A stretch of DNA of 7,527 nucleotides from Cyanobacteria bacterium UBA11153 (lineage in GTDB: Bacteria; Cyanobacteriota; Cyanobacteriia; Cyanobacteriales; Coleofasciculaceae). Location of the stretch: contig DOIX01000224.1 of NCBI GenBank assembly GCA_003511885.1, positions 2,946 to 10,472 on the forward strand, given 5' to 3'. The notes under the pieces were generated by a model. The model was given only the letters and a program-made list of their open reading frames with translations, was not told the DNA's origin and made no database searches. Made by a program: the position numbers and the translations under genes. Of this stretch, positions 1-5,755 are shown one piece after another. Each line of letters starts with the position of its first letter. Position 1 is the stretch's first letter.

Positions 1-48
1 AAGGTTTTCCCTTACTCGCTGAAAGTTTTCCAGAAGAATAGATGTAGA

Positions 49-71
49 TTGGGTTGAGTAACGAAACCCAA
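49..71. repeat. Short inverted repeat, TTGGGTT/AACCCAA
   Basis: Arms TTGGGTT (49-55) and AACCCAA (65-71) are perfectly complementary around a 9-nt loop. The sequence resembles the GTTGGGTTTCGTT...AACCCAAC palindromes common between cyanobacterial genes; that resemblance is from memory. It could act as a transcript end for a gene to the left of the window, but no T-tract follows. No coding region is supported in 1-210. Confidence 0.55.
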
Positions 72-174
72 CATTAGCGATGGTTTTGTTGAGTTTCACA
101 ATCGTTCAAAAAGAGCATACATTTTTAGGTGTATCGCGCCAGTAGCTCAATTATTCCAAGCAGTTATAGTTTTT

Positions 175-206
175 GGAAAAACCCTAACTCCTTAGTTAAG
201 TTTTCC
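175..206 (-). terminator. Imperfect hairpin just downstream of the CBS-CP12 gene
   Basis: Arms 175-189 and 194-206 pair around the loop CCTT, with one mismatch and two bulges. The inner stem is CTAACT/AGTTAAG-like, and the outer arms are GGAAAA/TTTTCC. The hairpin begins 4 bp past the stop codon of the minus-strand gene, where a transcript end is expected. On the minus strand the T run lies inside the distal arm, and the stem is AT-rich, so this is only a moderate intrinsic-terminator candidate. Confidence 0.4.
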
Positions 207-210
207 CAAT

Positions 211-828
211 CTAATTATCGTACATTCGCGCCTCATCAGCGTCGGGATTCTCTTCGCAATACTGCTCAAAAGCCGTTTTAGATATAGACTTATCAGCCCG
301 CTGATGAGCCAACTCCGCTCGTAATTCTTCGACAATATCCCAAGCAGCAGCACATTCTGGAGAGGTACTCCCTTTCTCTTTACAAATAGCCCGTGCCTCT
401 GCCACAGCTTTCTGAATTTCTTCCTCCAAAACCAGACTTTTCGGTTGCTCGACGAAATCACTTTTAGTCAGGATATCAGTAACCGAAATAATACCCAATA
501 GCTTATCGCTAATCACAGGAGCGCGACGAATCCCCGTATTCGCAAACAGCCGCGCCACATATTCCACACCCAAATCGGGATTTACCACAATACATGGCTT
601 CGTCATAATCTCGTAAACCCGCACAGTTTTGGGATCTTTTCCGTAAGCTGTTACCTTGTAAATGATATCGGTTTCCGTAACAATACCATAAGCATCTTGG
701 TTGTTACGGCGCTCTACGATTAGGGCGCGCAGGGATTTCTCTTTCATCAGCTTCACCGCCTCAGCTACCGTCGCCGAGCCGCGAATCGCCACGACATCCT
801 TAGTCATGATATCTTGAGCTTTCATCAC
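211..828 (-). CDS. CBS-CP12 fusion protein (tandem CBS domains plus CP12 tail)
   Basis: The 205-residue soluble protein has two CBS motifs (about 1-60 and 70-125; AQDIMTKDVVAI, then YEIMTKPCIVVNP with GIISVTDIL). CBS pairs usually bind adenine nucleotides. Residues 140-205 are a CP12 domain, with cysteines C149 and C159, the signature AWDIVEEL (162-169), and a YCEENPDADEARMYDN tail. CP12 is a small, largely disordered protein that inhibits phosphoribulokinase and GAPDH in the Calvin-Benson cycle; CBS-CP12 fusions are known in cyanobacteria. Canonical CP12 has a second cysteine nine residues after C191; here that position is A200, so the C-terminal disulphide cannot form. The start is either GTG at 828 (GAGGAG 8 nt upstream) or the adjacent ATG at 825 (11 nt). 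Likely role: energy-charge-sensitive control of PRK/GAPDH. Family assignment is firm; the exact regulatory action is inferred. Confidence 0.93.
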   Translation of the reverse strand: MMKAQDIMTKDVVAIRGSATVAEAVKLMKEKSLRALIVERRNNQDAYGIVTETDIIYKVTAYGKDPKTVRVYEIMTKPCIVVNPDLGVEYVARLFANTGIRRAPVISDKLLGIISVTDILTKSDFVEQPKSLVLEEEIQKAVAEARAICKEKGSTSPECAAAWDIVEELRAELAHQRADKSISKTAFEQYCEENPDADEARMYDN

Positions 829-836
829 GATTGTGT

Positions 837-842
837 CTCCTC
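837..842 (-). promoter_or_regulatory. Ribosome binding site of the CBS-CP12 gene
   Basis: The minus strand reads GAGGAG here. It lies 8 nt before the GTG at 828 and 11 nt before the ATG at 825. The spacing slightly favours GTG, but the two starts differ by only one residue. Confidence 0.65.
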
Positions 843-880
843 AAACTCACTTGGTATTGGTCTTTGCCATGTCTATATAA

Positions 881-909
881 GTATTATTGCTTATTTTGGC
901 CTGCTTAAA
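881..909 (-). promoter_or_regulatory. Possible sigma-70-type promoter for CBS-CP12
   Basis: On the minus strand, TTTAAG (904-909) and TAATAC (881-886) are separated by 17 nt, about 50 bp before the start codon. Both hexamers are imperfect. A nearby TATATA (874-879) is an alternative -10 box without a good -35. Weak evidence based on spacing and AT content only. Confidence 0.25.
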
Positions 910-1010
910 CGAAAAAGATGTATCAAATGTCTTGTGAGTGGGTTTTTATCGAGTCAGTGTCAATGATGTCTGCTTGTTGTTAATAAGCTGCTGCGCATTT
1001 AAACTGTATA

Positions 1011-1027
1011 TTTTCCAATTAGGAAAA
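1011..1027. repeat. Hairpin TTTTCC/GGAAAA, copy 1 of a paired motif
   Basis: TTTTCC (1011-1016) and GGAAAA (1022-1027) pair around AATTA. With its TATA-containing left flank it closely resembles the hairpin at 1197-1217. No function is assigned. Confidence 0.45.
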
Positions 1028-1042
1028 AATCGCTCAAACCCT

Positions 1043-1064
1043 CTCCCCAGCTCCCCAGCTCCCC
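1043..1064. repeat. Tandem repeat of CTCCCCAG (2.75 units)
   Basis: Two exact CTCCCCAG units (1043-1050 and 1051-1058) are followed by CTCCCC (1059-1064), with more pyrimidine-rich sequence after. Short low-complexity tracts like this are frequent between genes in filamentous cyanobacteria (general knowledge). Confidence 0.7.
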
Positions 1065-1196
1065 TACTTCCCTGCTCTCAAAACAAGCAATTTAAAAGCG
1101 TGACAGCTTATTTGTTGACGGGCTTCTGTGTCTTCGATGAGTAAGACTTTGAGAGGAGAGTTTGATGGAGGTGGGTTATCGATTTGGCTCAATATA

Positions 1197-1217
1197 TTTT
1201 CCTAATTACCAGGAAAA
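1197..1217. repeat. Hairpin TTTTCCT/AGGAAAA, copy 2 of a paired motif
   Basis: TTTTCCT (1197-1203) and AGGAAAA (1211-1217) form a perfect 7-bp stem around AATTACC. A further TTTTCCT at 1252-1258 could pair with the same AGGAAAA, so two alternative folds exist. It sits 160-180 bp past the kinase stop codon and could help end that transcript. Confidence 0.45.
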
Positions 1218-1229
1218 ACGGATAGTAAA

Positions 1230-1385
1230 TTTCTGAATGTCAGAAACCTGGTTTTCCTGAAGTTAGTTGGTTTCTCTTTACCTCAAGAACCCTTGTGTCC
1301 GACTCCGTTATCGCCTCCTCAAGGGAGTCAGGTGGAGAGAAACCAGGTTTATCCAAGAAACCCAGTTTCTCAAATTCAACTAACT
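1230..1385. repeat. Palindrome-rich AGAAACC/GGTTTCT repeat block overlapping the kinase 3' end
   Basis: Visible parts are: TTTCTG/CAGAAA (1230-1246); AAACC-A-GGTTT (1340-1350); AGAAAC-CCA-GTTTCT (1356-1370); GACTCC/GGAGTC (1301-1329); and outer arms AGTTAGTTG (1261-1269) and CAACTAACT (1377-1385). The right outer arm covers the kinase stop codon at 1380-1382. AGAAACC...GGTTTCT sequences are widely dispersed in filamentous cyanobacteria (from memory). On the minus strand the tight AGAAAC/GTTTCT stem lies 10-24 nt past the kinase stop, so it may act as the transcript end, although no clear T-tract follows. Confidence 0.55.
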
Positions 1386-3575
1386 GGAAACAGCTACAGG
1401 GCTATCAATCAACGATCGCACTTTGGCGATTGCTGCCTCCAAATCCAGCGGTTTGCTCAGGTAATCATCGGCACCAGCTTCCAAACAGCGATCGCGATCT
1501 CCTGCCATTGCCATTGCGGTAAGTGCGATCGCAGGTATATTCTGCCATACAGATGTGGATTTGAGTTGACGGAGCAGTTGAAATCCATCCACATCGGGAA
1601 GCTGAATATCCATTAAAATTAGATCGGGCATTGATTGAGGATTTACAGGACAATTCGTAATTCTATCTAACATCGTTTGACCATCAGCAATCACCTCAAC
1701 AGTGTATCCTTCCATTTCCAGTACTTCAGAAATTAATACTTGATTAAATGGCTGATCCTCTACCACTAAAATACGTTTACTATTCCCGACAGATTCACCT
1801 TGGCAAATAAATTCTGTACGGGAAGGTTGAGGAGTGATGACCTCAGTATTTACTGCCAAAGTAGAGCGCATTTCTGTGATCGGTAACCAGACTCGAAATA
1901 CACTTCCTTCATTTTCTTTCGATTCTACCGAAACCGTACCTCCATGAAGTTCTGCCAATCTTTTAGTCAGTGCCAAACCCAAGCCAGTCCCTTCATGTCG
2001 CCGCTTTAAAGACGAATCGATTTGCTGGAAAGGTTGAAACAAGAAATGCAATTTATCTGTAGGAATCCCAATGCCACTATCTCTCACTTCCAAACAAAGA
2101 TAAGGCGTACTGCAATTAACTGGACTGCAATCTGGTCGCCATTCTTTTTTGAGCTCGCACCCATAAGACAATCTTCCTGACAGTTTAACCAATCCTGTTT
2201 CTGGTGTAAACTTGACTGCATTAGAGAGGAGATTAATTAAAATTTGCCGCACCCGACGCTCATCTAAAACTGCCTCCTGTAAGCGATAATCTAACTCCAA
2301 TGACAAAGCCAATCTTTTTTTATCAGCACGAGGCTGAATCATTTTCAGACAATGATTACACAAAGCAGGAATAGAGACAGTAGTCAATTCTAAATCGACT
2401 TTACCTGCTTCAATCTTTGATAAATCCAGAATATCATTAATTAGAGATAACAAGTGTTTTCCGCTACTGGCAATCGCCTGAACATGACTGAGCTGACGCG
2501 GAGTGAGAGAACCCCCCGTTTGCCGCTGCAATAGATCGGCAAATCCCAGAATACTATTCAGCGGCGTGCGAAGTTCATGACTCATGGAAGCCAAAAATTC
2601 CGATTTAAGTTGAGATGCCCTTTCTAAATGTTCGTTAACTTGACGGAGATGTTCTTGAGATTGAGCGCGTTCAATTGCTACCCCTAATGTCCGACAAGCA
2701 GCTAACAGCATATCCTGTTGCAGCGCTTCCTGAAGTGTTTGCTGACAACAGCATTCTAGAGTTAAGACACCAATAATTTTCCCCGTACTACTGGAGATAG
2801 GAAATAATCCTAATTCACCCACACCTGGATGGTGAAATGCCGCCAGGGATTGGGGATGGTTTTTGTAATCCTGGACAAATAAAGGCTTACCTGTTTCGAC
2901 TACTTGCCATAGTAACCCTTGACCGTAAGGAATCCCTTCTTTGAGAATTGCTTCCATATTCTTTACCACTACTGTCCCATAAGTGGCAATGAATTGAGTA
3001 GACACGTTATTCATCAGGACACCTGCACGGGCATCTTTTCCCTCTCCGGTGATTACCTTAACATCCCCGAAGGCAGCCCCTGTTGTTTCCACTAAGTAGG
3101 CAAGGGCAAATTGCCCGATTTCCCTCATCTCTGCCGCAGATTGCATCCTTTCTGTTAAGCCCTGCAAAAATCTCAGCCTTTTGATTTCTGCATTCAAACT
3201 CATCTGCATCAGGAAAGCTTCGGCTTTGGCAGTAATATCGTGAAATGTAAATAAATATCCCCCATCCGCAGTGACCGTTATTTTGACTGTAAGATGGATA
3301 CCATCAGCTTGTTTTAATCGGAGGGAAACCTGTTGGGATATCTCTGTCGGTAAAGCCAATTCTAGTTTATCTGACTGACTGGTAGACCAGTACCCCAGCT
3401 CGACAACTTTAGCCCAGATTTCTTTAAAATGGGGTGACAGGGCTAGCCATTCGCTGGATAGTCCCCAAAGTTGGGTAAATTTTTGGTTAAATAGGGTGAG
3501 ATGCTGGGATGGGTTAAATAATGCGATCGCGTTGTCTACCTGGTTGAATATTAACTGTGTATCTTCATTTTTCAT
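1380..3575 (-). CDS. Soluble hybrid sensor histidine kinase, PAS-GAF-HisKA-HATPase-REC
   Basis: This 731-residue protein has a PAS-like sensor (about 5-120), a GAF domain (about 135-305), HisKA with SMSHELRTPLNSILGF (phospho-acceptor H333), and a HATPase with N box INLLSNAVKFT (N448, N452), G1 DSGIGIP (499-505) and G2 GTGLGLAL (529-536). A C-terminal receiver (about 600-725) has E606/D607, phospho-acceptor D656, T686 and K708. All catalytic residues are present, so it should autophosphorylate and pass phosphate to its own receiver. No membrane segment is visible, so it is probably cytosolic. Three consecutive cysteines (275-277) end a GAF strand, which is unusual. There is no output domain; a separate phosphotransfer or response partner is implied but not in the window. 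ATG at 3575 has no strong ribosome site. The signal is unknown. The gene is divergent from the HetZ-related gene; a functional link is unproven. Confidence 0.95.
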   Translation of the reverse strand: MKNEDTQLIFNQVDNAIALFNPSQHLTLFNQKFTQLWGLSSEWLALSPHFKEIWAKVVELGYWSTSQSDKLELALPTEISQQVSLRLKQADGIHLTVKITVTADGGYLFTFHDITAKAEAFLMQMSLNAEIKRLRFLQGLTERMQSAAEMREIGQFALAYLVETTGAAFGDVKVITGEGKDARAGVLMNNVSTQFIATYGTVVVKNMEAILKEGIPYGQGLLWQVVETGKPLFVQDYKNHPQSLAAFHHPGVGELGLFPISSSTGKIIGVLTLECCCQQTLQEALQQDMLLAACRTLGVAIERAQSQEHLRQVNEHLERASQLKSEFLASMSHELRTPLNSILGFADLLQRQTGGSLTPRQLSHVQAIASSGKHLLSLINDILDLSKIEAGKVDLELTTVSIPALCNHCLKMIQPRADKKRLALSLELDYRLQEAVLDERRVRQILINLLSNAVKFTPETGLVKLSGRLSYGCELKKEWRPDCSPVNCSTPYLCLEVRDSGIGIPTDKLHFLFQPFQQIDSSLKRRHEGTGLGLALTKRLAELHGGTVSVESKENEGSVFRVWLPITEMRSTLAVNTEVITPQPSRTEFICQGESVGNSKRILVVEDQPFNQVLISEVLEMEGYTVEVIADGQTMLDRITNCPVNPQSMPDLILMDIQLPDVDGFQLLRQLKSTSVWQNIPAIALTAMAMAGDRDRCLEAGADDYLSKPLDLEAAIAKVRSLIDSPVAVSS

Positions 3576-3586
3576 GGCTTGTTAAT

Positions 3587-3628
3587 GGGGAACGGGGAAC
3601 GGGGAATAGGCAATAGGCAATAGGGAAT
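3587..3628. repeat. Heptamer tandem array: GGGGAAC/T then AGGCAAT/AGGGAAT
   Basis: Six consecutive 7-bp units fit exactly: GGGGAAC twice, GGGGAAT, AGGCAAT twice, AGGGAAT. This matches the short tandemly repeated heptanucleotide (STRR) class known from filamentous cyanobacteria. The array begins 12 bp upstream of the kinase start, so it lies in or next to its leader. Confidence 0.8.
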
Positions 3629-3632
3629 CAGA

Positions 3633-3653
3633 CTAACAACTAACAACCAACAA
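3633..3653. repeat. Heptamer tandem array: CTAACAA x2, CCAACAA
   Basis: Three 7-bp units with a sequence unlike the array just to the left, but with the same period. Only four bases separate the two arrays. A T run follows at 3655-3660. Confidence 0.75.
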
Positions 3654-3893
3654 CTTTTTTATGTTACAAAACTTAACGAACGGCAGAGGTGAGCGGGTGT
3701 CCCAGGATCTTGTGATCTGAGACAATTCCTAGAAGGCGATCGATCTCAATAGAGAGATGGTATCTGTCAAAATAGAAGTGTGATGGTTGAGTAAGAATGC
3801 TAGAGATGGAGATCGCTGCTATTTACAGGCAAAAATGTTGAAATGAGAAATAGTATGTATCAAAATCCGTCAGTGCAGTAGAAGAGGATTGTC

Positions 3894-5066
3894 ATGCAAG
3901 CTTTAAAACAGGGGTTCGAGGAGTGCAATCTCATGGAAAAGTTGGTAACGCAACTAGGCCAAGAGTGGCGAAATCGTGTAGCTTATGACTATCCAGACTT
4001 GAGTATGACAACCCGCAACAGCATTGTCCGGTGGTTACTCACCGATAATAGTGAGGAGATTGACAACTTAATGCCGGATCGAGTAGAGGTGATGCGTCAA
4101 GCCATGGACTATCGTTACCGGATTTTGCGGCATCGCTATTTGGGGGTAGAACCAAAGCAAGCATACCGGAATTTAACCACCCGGTTAGCTTCTGTGGTAA
4201 CGTTACGGAATAAGATTAGGACTTGGGTGTCTTTGAGTCGCGATCGCCAGCGAGCAGTGGTCGATGTGTTGCAAGAGGTGATTCAGGAATTATTAAATAG
4301 CGATCGCTATATCCAAAGACAAATTGCCTGGATTGCGCAATGTACCGACAATACCCACCTGCGGGATGCTTTATTACTGACAACTGTGGAAGAATATTGT
4401 TTGCGTCCAGTCCGCAATCAACCACTATTAGCCTATCGATTTGTCAACTTTCTCAAAAGATCCTCGCGGGGAGGGATGACTAACGTACCCCAAGGGGAAA
4501 TTGTCCGGATGGTTTCAGATTCAATCGCTCCCGAAGAAACAGACACATCTGTGAGTTTATTGGATAACCAAGCGATTAGCGATTATCAAGAAGCTCAAAC
4601 CTGGGAAGAGAGACAAGCACAGCGCTTATCTGTACGACGGGAATTTGAAGCTTATCTGGCAGAAAACTTAGGCGCTGAGGCGGCAGAATGGTTGCGGCTA
4701 TATCTGCAAGGGAAATCTCCCGAAGCAATCGCTAGCGCTTTAAACTTGCCCACTCAGAAGGTATATCGACTGCGAGAAAAGATCAAATACCATGCCATTC
4801 AGGTATTTGCCATTAAAGCTAAACCAGAATTAGTCGCCAGTTGGCTGGAAACCTCATTGCAAGATCATAATCTGGGCTTAACACCCAGCCAGTGGCAAAG
4901 TTATTGCGATAGCCTCACACAAGAGCAACGCCATTTTCTCGAACAGTTGAAAAGAGGTAAAGGATTAGATGTCATCGCCAAAGAGTTTAATTTCAAAATG
5001 AATCAGGCGATCGGGGAATGGAGTAAGCTTTATTTAGCTGCTCAAGCCATCCGAGGCTCTTCTTAA
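3894..5066 (+). CDS. HetZ-related protein
   Basis: This 390-residue soluble protein resembles the HetZ family of cyanobacterial regulators. HetZ itself is an early heterocyst-differentiation factor in Anabaena. The match is clearest at the C-terminus: the segment around KIKYHAIQVFAI, then LVASWLETSLQ, LGLTPSQWQSY and a closing LTQEQRHFLEQLKRGKGLD block. The N-terminal half (about 15-200, with MDYRYRILRHRYLGVEP and WVSLSRDRQRAVVDVLQEVI) differs from HetZ as I recall it, so a HetZ-related paralogue is more likely than HetZ. Two segments, about 264-302 and 341-386, look like sigma-region-4 or LuxR-type helix-turn-helix folds, suggesting DNA binding. The start is either ATG 3894 (AGAGGA, 5 nt spacer) or ATG 3933 (residue 14; GAGGAG, 9 nt spacer). 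Target genes are unknown, and presence of the family does not show that heterocysts form. Confidence 0.85.
   Translation: MQALKQGFEECNLMEKLVTQLGQEWRNRVAYDYPDLSMTTRNSIVRWLLTDNSEEIDNLMPDRVEVMRQAMDYRYRILRHRYLGVEPKQAYRNLTTRLASVVTLRNKIRTWVSLSRDRQRAVVDVLQEVIQELLNSDRYIQRQIAWIAQCTDNTHLRDALLLTTVEEYCLRPVRNQPLLAYRFVNFLKRSSRGGMTNVPQGEIVRMVSDSIAPEETDTSVSLLDNQAISDYQEAQTWEERQAQRLSVRREFEAYLAENLGAEAAEWLRLYLQGKSPEAIASALNLPTQKVYRLREKIKYHAIQVFAIKAKPELVASWLETSLQDHNLGLTPSQWQSYCDSLTQEQRHFLEQLKRGKGLDVIAKEFNFKMNQAIGEWSKLYLAAQAIRGSS
3918..3923 (+). promoter_or_regulatory. Internal GAGGAG that may set the HetZ-related start
   Basis: GAGGAG ends 9 nt before the ATG at 3933, while the upstream ATG at 3894 has the weaker AGAGGA (3883-3888) only 5 nt away. 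The internal start would remove 13 residues with no obvious conserved motif. Both remain possible. Confidence 0.4.
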
Positions 5067-5417
5067 GTCATGATTCCAGCTCGAAGGCTCCGCTAGACAA
5101 ACCAAACTCAATCGAAAAAACTTGATTAAGCAGAGAATAAGGAGGAATGTAATTTCAAAAAAATTGAATTGAAATCCCATTTATAAGTATGTTTTTGGCC
5201 AAATTTTATGATTTGAGCTACTAGGAGTAAAAAAATAGTCCATCTTGGTAGCTAAAATAGTTAAGAGAAGAATTAACTCAAAAACACTCGATCGACTCCA
5301 GCACTGGGATCCCAATCGATTTAAGGAAACATTAAAGTTTCCATCACTGAAGCGTGGTTGCAGCATTTTGGATGTAACCTGGGAATAAACCTCTAATCAT
5401 CTGCGGGAGCATTGAAA

Positions 5418-5526
5418 CTATAGCGAGGGACTAGAGGCTCTCTTGCTATTGGCTCAGGAAGAAAACTGTAAAATCAAGGGTTTGAGGAATTGAGAATGTC
5501 CTAACTGTCCTGGCGGTTGCTATATA
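5418..5526 (+). repeat. Dispersed ~110-bp intergenic repeat, copy 1
   Basis: It shares several blocks in the same order with 7366-7470: AGGGACT; GCTATTGGCT(C/T)AGGAA; GTAAAATCAA; TTGAGAATGTC(C/T)TAAC; and GGTTGCTATA. I estimate roughly 75-80% identity across the better half by eye. The ends are inverted: it starts with TATAGCGAGG and finishes with GGTTGCTATA. No protein is encoded. A small non-autonomous mobile element or a structured intergenic repeat would both fit. Confidence 0.75.
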
Positions 5527-5564
5527 TATTGTCAAAAATGGTAAATTATCCCAAATCCTTTAGA

Positions 5565-5585
5565 GTTCCCCGTTTCCCGTTCCCT
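5565..5585. repeat. Heptamers GTTCCCC, GTTTCCC, GTTCCCT (inverted relative to 3587-3607)
   Basis: Three 7-bp units are the reverse complement of the GGGGAAC-type units upstream of the kinase. The same repeat family is therefore present in both orientations within about 2 kb. Confidence 0.65.
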
Positions 5586-5610
5586 ATCCTGATATCCGCT
5601 CTTCAATGCG

Positions 5611-5649
5611 AGCTGCTCCCGCAGCTTATTACCGGAGTTGGAGCCTCCG
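5611..5649 (+). other. Two consecutive hairpins in the PilB-like leader
   Basis: AGCTGC-TCCC-GCAGCT (5611-5626) is a perfect 6-bp stem with a 4-nt loop. CGGAG (5633-5637) and CTCCG (5645-5649) form a second stem with a 7-nt loop. They lie 107-145 bp before the start of the PilB-like gene. No long T-tract follows, so simple termination is unlikely. Function unknown. Confidence 0.45.
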
Positions 5650-5743
5650 ATCGAGCATCTCAAATAAAGTATTCTGGTCAAGAAACCCAATTTATGTCTA
5701 AATCATAAAGTAATTATCTTATCGATCAGCCGATTCTCAGGAT

Positions 5744-5747
5744 GGAG
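5744..5747 (+). promoter_or_regulatory. Ribosome binding site of the PilB-like gene
   Basis: GGAG, within AGGATGGAG, ends 8 nt before the ATG at 5756. This supports that start over the internal ATG at residue 29. Confidence 0.6.
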
Positions 5748-5755
5748 CAGTTATC

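Larger units (their letters stand above)
843..1379. other. Gene-free intergenic stretch between the hybrid kinase 3' end and CBS-CP12
   Basis: I see no convincing gene here. An open frame at 938-1144 crosses a pyrimidine-rich tandem repeat and has no good ribosome site. The stretch holds the probable CBS-CP12 promoter, an 8-bp tandem repeat (1043-1064), two similar hairpins (1011-1027 and 1197-1217), and a repeat block with many mutually complementary arms (1230-1385). Confidence 0.6.
3576..3893. other. Divergent intergenic region, kinase / HetZ-related gene
   Basis: This 318-bp spacer must contain promoters for both flanking genes. Its kinase-proximal part is filled by heptamer repeats (3587-3653). 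The rest contains GATC-rich sequence (about 3704-3720 and 3737-3746) and an AT-rich stretch before the HetZ-related start. TTGAAA (3838-3843) and CAAAAT (3861-3866), 17 nt apart, are a weak promoter guess. I found no GTA-N8-TAC NtcA site and no HetR-type GGGG-TCTAA-CCCC palindrome. Confidence 0.5.
5067..5755. other. 689-bp gene-free stretch between the HetZ-related and PilB-like genes
   Basis: No convincing gene is seen. Contents in order: an AT-rich segment with an AAGGAGG (5139-5145) followed at once by ATG TAA; an open stretch with no good start (5239-5388); a copy of the ~110-bp dispersed repeat (5418-5526); inverted heptamers (5565-5585); two hairpins (5611-5649); an AAGAAACCCA fragment (about 5680-5689) like the 1356 block; and the PilB-like leader. 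No clear intrinsic terminator follows the HetZ-related stop. Confidence 0.55.

Noticed and set aside
938..1144. 68-codon open frame on the plus strand
   Set aside because: It crosses the CTCCCCAG tandem repeat, has low-complexity composition and lacks a ribosome site.
1293..1616. Plus-strand open frames opposite the kinase 3' end
   Set aside because: They are antisense to the receiver domain, whose motifs are unmistakable on the other strand.
3587..3653. Possible CRISPR array
   Set aside because: Units are contiguous heptamers without spacers, and no cas genes are in the window.
3576..3893. Possible HetR or NtcA operator upstream of the HetZ-related gene
   Set aside because: Neither a GTA-N8-TAC site nor the GGGG/CCCC palindrome was found; the nearest sequence, GAGCGGGTGTCCC (about 3691-3703), is too poor a match.
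5181..5366. 61-codon minus-strand open frame in the long spacer
   Set aside because: No domain, no good ribosome site and no recognisable similarity.
5239..5388. 49-codon open stretch on the plus strand (contains LDRLQHWDPNRFKETLKF) that reads like the tail of a protein
   Set aside because: It has no ATG or ribosome site, a stop just upstream, and no family I recognise. It may be the relic of a lost gene, but the sequence alone cannot show that.
5517..5708. 63-codon plus-strand open frame
   Set aside because: It starts inside the dispersed repeat and runs through the inverted heptamers and both hairpins, so coding is unlikely.
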